Of a stretch of 64,000 nt of DNA, positions 58,315 through 64,000 are shown piece by piece. Source of the stretch: Trachythela sp. YZ-2020. Taxonomy: Eukaryota; Cnidaria; Anthozoa; Malacalcyonacea; Clavulariidae. Numbering within the stretch: the stretch's first letter is position 1; each line of letters begins with the position of its first letter. The position numbers and the translations under genes are program-made. Location of the stretch: positions 124,001-188,000 of the forward strand of contig JADLSH010000005.1 of NCBI GenBank assembly GCA_016169945.1, read 5' to 3'. Below the pieces are notes generated by a model that made no database searches, was not told the origin of the DNA, and saw only the letters and a program-made list of their open reading frames with translations.

Positions 58315-58714
58315 ATGGTTACTGTCAGTATTTTTGGGATTTTGGGACAGGCTGGAGATAGAGAAGGAGAGGATTGCCACTTCTGTCTGGAGATGATAGC
58401 TCCTGGACAGATCTCATGTCATACGATGTCATGCTGTGGTAATCACTGCCATGCGGAATGTTTTGAAAAGTGGGTTGTCACATGTCAGGATGGTGGGAAT
58501 CCAGTACGTTGCACGATGTGTCGCACAGCGTTCGTCCAACACTCGCATTGCTATGCCTCGATAGGTTTCACGAGGATGACAATGTCCTTGACACATATTG
58601 CTGTTACTCGTCCGCACACGATGCTTGCGTTGTGAAGTTAAGGGAGATGGAACAAAGTGATACATGGCTTTGTGGTGGTGAATGCTGTGCAATTGTTTGG
58701 GGACTCGACAATTA
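58315..58714 (+). pseudogene. Small RING-finger protein, one frameshift
   Basis: From ATG 58315: EDCHFCLEMI, SCHTMSCCGNHCHAECFEKW and VRCTMCRTAF give Cys-x2-Cys, Cys, His-x2-Cys-type and Cys-x2-Cys ligands of a RING-H2 fold, the signature of E3 ubiquitin ligases. Near 58555 the frame must move to read FHEDDNVLDTYCCYSSAHDACVVKL and the Cys-rich end CGGECCAIVWGLDN, stopping at about 58714. It lies just inside the right arm and is probably part of the inverted-repeat element. About 90 bp of its 3' end is found inverted at 54712-54803 and 56934-57023. Confidence 0.65.
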
Positions 58715-59966
58715 AAGACCAATAATAAAAAACCAATAATAAAAAACGCCACCAAAAAAAACCCCGGTTCTTTTAAGAACCAACAAATTTACTAAAAGAA
58801 CGAGGAAATGACTTTTGACAGCCTCAGAACTGTGTGAAGCGCTTTAATTTCTTTACCTTTGGATTTTACTACTTTAGTAGAGGATTTTGATATAATCGAG
58901 GTCTATTCTTAGCAGATTTCACATATATCGCATATTCACTCTCACTTAATTTGTCACAAGTTAGATGTTGTTTCCCAGTCTTCCTATTTGTGTTGAGAAC
59001 GTTAATTAGAAACATAAGGTCTAGTTTACCCATATTTATAGACTCAACCTAACCCAAGACACATACGAATCCTGCGAACAGGCATAATATGACTGGACTT
59101 GTCCACGCGAAGTATACCCGCTCAAACATCGGACCTGTTCGAGACAGCTCTGGTCTGTTTGTTCGGGCCATTATGAATAATTCAATATGTCCCAGCCGAA
59201 CTTTTATCATCCCGGGAGTCCCTCTTATTGCTTATACATTCAAGAAATTTTCCCTGCAGGACTTTTCGTGTCCCGGGAGTCCCGATACGCTAGATAGCTG
59301 GGGTCCTCCCTACCCATGCAAAGACAACAGATATGTGGTTTTGAAAATTTATATTTTTACACACTTGAATATCTAAAGGAACAACTATTTATTTAACAAT
59401 GAGCTAATGTGTCGCATGCTGTTGCATTATTTTAGAAGTATAAATGTACCATGTAAATTAGACCAACATGCTCTTGCTTAACAGCACGTAGCAACCACTA
59501 AATGTTTGTATACGATGTCTATAAATTATTAAATAGAAAACGTTTTGCGACCCTGTGAGAGATTCAAACTCTCGTTAACTTAAAGCTCATAGATAGCAGT
59601 CTAACGCTTGTTAGCGAAATAATCTTACATACTACCGTCTTTAATGCGTTCCAACTGTCCACCACCAGTGGCAATAACATGAAAACCCCTTGTATTTATA
59701 CACGTCCACTATATGATCACTTAGTGTTACGGTGCAAAACTGTACACAATGTTTGCATGAAAACTCTAAAATCAGCTACGCTTCGTTTATATTGAATATT
59801 TATTTAACATAATTTACAGTTACAATATGAAAATTTCTAGACTTATATGACAACTACGACTTTTCACTTAATTGTTCAACAAGTTTTTTCTCCAAATATT
59901 CTTGATAAGCTCTCTTATGATTCGTCTCATGACGAATATGAAAATAGGTGGTAAAGAAAAAAACAT

Positions 59967-60434
59967 CTAGGCAAGAAACTCTAGTAGATCCTCTTCGTAA
60001 AACGCCCATCTCTTACGACACAAATAGTTCAAGACACACTGTAGCTTGTGGTTGTCAGAACTCTCGTGTATCTCCATTAAATAATAGACAAACATGGAAT
60101 CTGGATCTTTCTCCAATTGCTGCAAAAGGTCGAATAAATCTCTCTTAACCTTCAATTTCAGTATCCCTGTGATGTCAGCGAATTCATACCAAACCATACG
60201 CTTCTCTCTCACTCTTTCAATCACTTGTAAACCATAGATTTGCCATCTCTCGTACAGGTCCATCATAAGGCAATCATGTTGTTTTTTACTTGGATGATCA
60301 ATTTCACATCCACAGCATAATTCTTCGCAAAGTTTTTGCACCTCAGAAGCCACAGCATTCGCATACACTCCTTCCAACAAATTGAATATCTGCTTTGTCG
60401 TAGATGATGCAGACTTTCCATGTAGGCACTCCAT
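59967..60434 (-). CDS. Cys/His-rich small protein of the right arm
   Basis: 156 codons from ATG 60434 (MECLHGKSAS). The longer open frame to 60455 would need a non-ATG start. A central motif LCEELCCGCEIDHPSKKQHD has closely spaced Cys and His likely to bind a metal; it is followed by a long helical region and ends EEDLLEFLA. I recall similar short proteins in cnidarian repeats but know no function. The first eight codons and the upstream 100 bp match the start of the GRF gene in the other arm, after which the two diverge completely. A strong TATA (60471-60484) precedes it. Confidence 0.5.
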   Translation of the reverse strand: MECLHGKSASSTTKQIFNLLEGVYANAVASEVQKLCEELCCGCEIDHPSKKQHDCLMMDLYERWQIYGLQVIERVREKRMVWYEFADITGILKLKVKRDLFDLLQQLEKDPDSMFVYYLMEIHESSDNHKLQCVLNYLCRKRWAFYEEDLLEFLA

Positions 60435-60470
60435 CGTATTGCTTGTAAATGACACTCAAACGAATGTAGG

Positions 60471-60484
60471 CTAAATATATATAC
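60471..60484 (-). promoter_or_regulatory. TATA box of the right-arm gene
   Basis: On the minus strand CGTATATATATTTA lies about 40 bases before ATG 60434. Same spacing as in the left-arm gene. Confidence 0.5.
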
Positions 60485-61711
60485 GGGACGCTTTAGCAAT
60501 TGTGACGTACTTACAAAATATGCTGAACTCACCAAATTTATTTATTTTTTCGCCCAAACTTTCCTGGCCTTGTTCCATGACGTCCGATTTCAAAGGAATA
60601 GGACGCTAATAATGTGCTCACCCTCACTATGCTCCCAAATCACACGCTTCTCTGTAACTCTGAAATCATACATTTTATCTTAGGATATCATCTTATAATC
60701 TCATAGAGTATCTTAGGATATCCTACAGTATCTTACAAAAGTAAAATTTGTTTGCTTATATTTATTTGATTTGTGTTCGCTCATGAATGTCTGGGGATTT
60801 TATTGTTTGGCTGTGTTAATGACCAGTTTAATGAATCAAAGTACAAAATGTACTATGCAAACTAGATTTAATAACTTTCACCTAACAAGACATGGCAACA
60901 CATAGAATTGTGTTGGCTTTCTGTTTTAAATTTGTCTTATATATGTCCCACTGCTTTTACATAGTCTAATGTTAAATATATCAGTTATTGTTTGCAATGT
61001 GTCGTATTCACAATATTGGTAAGTTTTTACTTTTATACCTTTAGGAGTTACGTTTATATATTCGCTTGGCAAACATATATTTGTATTGCTCTATAAGACT
61101 TTTAGCAATGCTTATTATACCAACAAACTTTAAGATCTTCTCCTTTTGGATAGCTATTTACAATTCACTAGATACGAGAATATATTTATTACTAACAAAG
61201 AGTTTATAAATCCAAAATTTTACCATACCCATCGCTTAGGTATTGTGATGAAAACGTAAAGTAAGCATAATCAAGGTCAGAACCAAATGAACCAAGCAGT
61301 AATAATAGACTGGTATATAAAGCTATCAATGTGAGTGAGACTGCTATTAAAAATTGTCGTTTATTATTTAGTTCTTCGGACATTTGGTCAAATAGATTCC
61401 TCGCTATCGCTGTGTAAATATACGAAAGCTGTTTAATGAAAAGCTCCCCCCTGCTCCACCCCAAAAATAAGGGTCGAAAACCACCTACACTACCACTTAT
61501 TTCATTTAAATAACGTAAAATACTATCGCATTTGTTTGTAATTTCATGCTTTTGTAATTTTCAAGCATGGAATATCATATTCTTCATAGAACATTTTTTG
61601 TTCAAAATATGAATCATATTTTTTACATGTCATATCATATACCATTATACACATTTCTTCTTTATTCAATTTTTGCACCATATTTGCATATAAAAACATG
61701 TTAAATCGGTT

Positions 61712-61713
<2 letters not shown>

Positions 61714-61798
<85 letters not shown>
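61714..61798. repeat. (TA)n microsatellite
   Basis: About 42 perfect TA units directly adjoin the Penelope-like palindrome. Similar shorter (AT)n tracts border the retrozyme arrays. Confidence 0.97.
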
Positions 61799-61801
<3 letters not shown>

Positions 61802-61891
61802 TTCGCTTACCTCAAAACTTGTCTGCAACAGGCTGTTTCATCTGTAAAAGAATCATCAGGCAGTTTACAAGTATCGAAAAGAAATGACCGC

Positions 61892-62236
61892 TTATATGCT
61901 TCCTGCCGGGCGTGGGAGTGTGTGGGAGACAATGTGTGCATGCATGGCTTTGTTTGCGTTGTTTACGCGAAATTTGTTACGATGACGACATCGTGAAATT
62001 ATTTCAGCTGTTTTGTTGAGTAAACAATCCTTGTTTTTTTCTTTCAAAATACTAAATTTTTCTTCTAAACATAAATTGCATCGTTTTGATCCTCCCGTGT
62101 ACGAAATAGAATGTTTTAAAATTTGCCAATTAATACTGAAATCCTTATTGCTTTCTTTCAATGTCCAAATGTATTTCGAAAGTTCCGTGTCATTTGCATG
62201 CTTTTTATGCTGAAAAGATTTAGTGTGGTTGGCCAA
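61892..62236 (-). pseudogene. Penelope GIY-YIG endonuclease fragment, left copy
   Basis: ANHTKSFQHKKHANDTELSK, YIWTLKESNKDFSINWQILK, SISYTGGSKRCNLCLEEKF and IISRCRHRNKF form the C-terminal part of the GIY-YIG domain with its conserved Cys motif. No reverse transcriptase is attached. Confidence 0.85.
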
Positions 62237-62344
62237 TCACTCTTTGAATGTGGTTGCAGTCATGCCAATGTAATTTTTGATCGTGTTTGTGTTGCTTACT
62301 GTGACTGTTGCTTTGTATACTTATAGAAAGTAAGCTATAGCTGC

Positions 62345-62890
62345 ATGAACAATATTAAGTCAGTAATCACTAAACACAATGCACGCATATCTAGAAATAA
62401 CAAGCCACAGGAGAGGGACACTACCAATTGCAGTTGTAGAAAAAACACCATTTGCCCGCTTCAAAAACAATGCATGACTAGGGACATAGTATACAAAGCA
62501 ACAGTCACAGTAAGCAACACAAACACGATCAAAATTACATTGGCATGACTGCAACCACATTCAAAGAGCGATTGGCCAACCACACTAAATCTTTTCAGCA
62601 TAAAAAGCATGCAAATGACACGGAACTTTCGAAATATATTTGGACATTGAAAGAAAGCAATAAGGATTTCAGTATTAATTGACAAATTTTAAAACATTCT
62701 ATTTCGTACACGGGAGGATCAAAACGATGCAATTTATGTTTAGAAGAAAAATTTAGTATTTTGAAAGAAAAAAACAAGGATTGTTTACTCAACAAAAGAG
62801 CTGAAATAATTTCACGATGTCGTCATCGTAACAAATTTCGCGTAAACAACGCAAACAAAGCCATGCATGCACACATTGTCTCCCACACAC
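62345..62890 (+). pseudogene. Penelope GIY-YIG endonuclease fragment, right copy
   Basis: Begins farther upstream than the left copy: SVITKHNARISRNNK, NCSCRKNTICPLQKQC (linker Cys motif) and IVYKATVTV. After a frameshift near 62535 comes YIGMTATTFKERLANHTKSF, which is the GIY-YIG core, and then the same C-terminus with one TGA after DFSIN. Confidence 0.85.
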
Positions 62891-63102
62891 ACTCCCACGC
62901 CCCGGCAGGAAGCATATAAGCGGTCATTTCTTTTCGATACTTGTAAACTGCCTGATGATTCTTTTACAGATGAAACAGCCTGTTGCAGACAAGTTTTGAG
63001 GTAAGCGAAAAACTATAATTTGCTCTAACTATATGTTGTCGAGCACTCTTTGCGTTTCGTAGACCTAAACCTACACGTATATATATATATATATAGTCAA
63101 AT

Positions 63103-63146
63103 CTGCAGACATGCATGTTTCACCGTTCAACGGCTCGTCAGTGCAG
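63103..63146 (-). ncRNA. Type I minimal hammerhead ribozyme, copy 3
   Basis: CTGCA/TGCAG stem I, CTGACGA, a fully paired five-base stem II (GCCGT/ACGGT with a G.U closing pair), GAAA, C-ATGCAT-G and the GTC triplet. Stem II is better paired than in copies 1 and 2. Confidence 0.72.
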
Positions 63147-63352
63147 CTTGATGCGAGTGACTTCGTATTTATACACCATACTCTTGCCCTCACCAAGCGC
63201 ATGTGGTACAATACTCAGACACATGCGCATCCAGACATGCGTGAAGTGTCTTGGGGCCAGAGTGCTCAAACGACCACAAGGGAAGTGAGCTTTTGCATTA
63301 TAGCTTAATGATAAATATATAGTCAAATCTGCAGATATATATATAGTCAAAT

Positions 63353-63396
63353 CTGCAGACATGCATGTTTCGCCGTTCAACGGCTCTTCAGTGCAG
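63353..63396 (-). ncRNA. Type I minimal hammerhead ribozyme, copy 4
   Basis: As copy 3, but the variable core base is A (CTGAAGA) and stem II is perfect (GCCGT/ACGGC). All invariant core positions are kept. Confidence 0.72.
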
Positions 63397-63565
63397 CTTG
63401 TAACGCAGTCCAGATGCGAGTGATGTCGTATTTATACACCATACTCTTGCCCTCACCAAGCGCATGTGGTACAATACTCAGACACATGCGCATCCAGACA
63501 TGCGTGAAGTGTCTTGGGGCCAGAGTGCTCAAACGACCACAAGGGAAGTAAGCTTTTGCATTATA

Positions 63566-64000
63566 TATAGATATATATATATGTGTGTAGAAATGTAGAA
63601 ATTAAAAAACGGTGTTTTACACAGTCTCCAAATGTAAAAAATAACTCATCCCATATAACACATGCATAAAATTATAAAAAATATCTTATCCATACCATTT
63701 TTTTTTAAATATAAATAAGACAAAAAAAAAACAAAAAAAAAACTCGCTCAAATTGTTATAACAAAAATTGGTCCTATTTCTCAATCAACTCACAAGCCTA
63801 TACATTATTACAAAACCAATGTTGGTGATACTTTCATGTCTTACTTCGATAATATAGAAGAAGCTTGGGAATATATAAAAACGCTGAAGAAAACAATAAA
63901 AATAAAACTATAAAACTGTTTTAAAGAAAAGATGAATTTATTTGTGGCTCTACAAATATAAATAGTAAAAAATTATGTTGGAAAATATATAAAAAAGATA
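63566..64000. other. AT-rich window end with a short open frame
   Basis: About 50 codons at 63757-63909 on the plus strand stay open (GPISQSTHKPIHYYKTNVGD, SYFDNIEEAWEYIKTLKK). The composition is protein-like for such AT-rich DNA, but the piece has no start ATG at its beginning and I do not recognise it. It could be a fragment of a mobile-element gene continuing nowhere in this window. Confidence 0.3.

Larger units (their letters stand above)
58806..61490 (-). repeat. Right arm of the long imperfect inverted repeat
   Basis: Reverse complement of the left-arm blocks (see that entry). It keeps the Harbinger-free empty site near 60710 and lacks the GRF gene, but contains the Cys/His-rich gene at 59967-60434. 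The outer tip shares GGTTTTCGACCCTTATTTTT with the left tip. Confidence 0.75.
61799..63014. mobile_element. Penelope-like element 3' ends as a head-to-head palindrome
   Basis: 61799-62320 is the near-perfect reverse complement of 62489-63014, with a 168-bp centre (62321-62488). Both arms encode the GIY-YIG C-terminus of a Penelope-like retroelement. The outer ends carry CTGATGATTC...GATGAAAC, the usual pseudo-LTR-like end. Confidence 0.85.
63093..63565 (-). repeat. Retrozyme-like tandem array, two units plus a scrap
   Basis: Same family and same orientation as the array at 953-1460, but with a 250-bp spacing between hammerheads: the first unit lacks the TAACGCAGTCTAG segment. A truncated start (TAGTCAAATCTGCAG) at 63320-63334 precedes the second unit. 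(AT)n tracts border both. Confidence 0.65.

Noticed and set aside
3860..61490. Polinton/Maverick identity for the inverted-repeat element
   Set aside because: No PolB, retroviral-type integrase, packaging ATPase, protease or capsid gene is seen in any frame I read; length and nesting also do not fit.
61544..61828. Open frame with a long Tyr-Ile run
   Set aside because: Translation of the (TA)n microsatellite, not a protein.
62945..62980. Hammerhead core in the Penelope end (CTGATGA ... GATGAAAC), mirrored at 61820-61860
   Set aside because: The bases between CTGATGA and GAAAC do not form a stem II, so I treat it only as the element's terminal motif.

Overview
The window is AT-rich eukaryotic DNA with spliced genes. 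It is almost certainly from an invertebrate and most likely a cnidarian: the NHL/SAP protein, the RecQ/DUF6589 genes, the CCHC accessory gene, the 'HPNPGP' LINE leader and the PLE and hammerhead repeats all resemble families I know as abundant in coral, anemone and Hydra-type genomes. That assignment comes from memory, not a search. I see no ordinary host housekeeping gene, rRNA, CRISPR or bacterial operon. Nearly everything is mobile DNA nested inside mobile DNA, and several junctions can be read exactly.

Layout. (1) 0.9-1.5 kb and 63.1-63.6 kb hold tandem arrays whose units each carry a hammerhead ribozyme on the minus strand (retrozyme-like). (2) Between them is a long imperfect inverted repeat, with arms at about 3.86-10.98 kb and 58.8-61.49 kb. 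The arms carry small compact genes with TATA boxes: a double GRF zinc finger, a small helical protein that could be Bcl-2-like, and a Cys/His-rich protein. Just inside the arms are a leucine-rich-repeat membrane protein (left) and a RING protein (right). The left arm is interrupted by a complete PIF/Harbinger transposon (5796-9676); the right arm keeps the empty site. (3) The spacer is dominated by a Helitron whose Rep/helicase gene is cut twice: by a 7.2-kb transposon with 16-bp TIRs encoding an NHL/SAP/zinc-cluster protein (14247-21422, TSD ATTATA), and by a 19.9-kb transposon carrying a RecQ helicase gene convergent with an ankyrin/DUF6589 gene (23896-43775, TSD AGACTTTTC). Removing each insert plus one TSD copy restores the Helitron frame. 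(4) Downstream is an RPA-like ssDNA-binding gene, probably part of the Helitron, split by a Tc1/mariner element (45801-53055, TSD TA). That element is itself split by a LINE (46641-49937, TSD ATACT). The 3' part of the RPA-like gene is tandemly duplicated (53137-57578). (5) Small nonautonomous elements (hAT, Harbinger, TTAA and TA types), a tRNA-like sequence in a fold-back, a second LINE (about 30.06-34.47 kb) and a head-to-head Penelope-like palindrome (61799-63014) fill much of the rest.

How the parts relate. Relative ages can be read: inverted-repeat element, then Helitron/RPA, then the two large DNA transposons and the mariner, then LINEs and MITEs inside those. Most coding parts are decayed by stops or frameshifts. 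The RecQ gene is the exception, open over three exons with phase-matched splice sites. The candidates for something undescribed are the convergent RecQ + DUF6589 giant transposon, the NHL/SAP transposon, and the inverted-repeat element with its terminal gene set.
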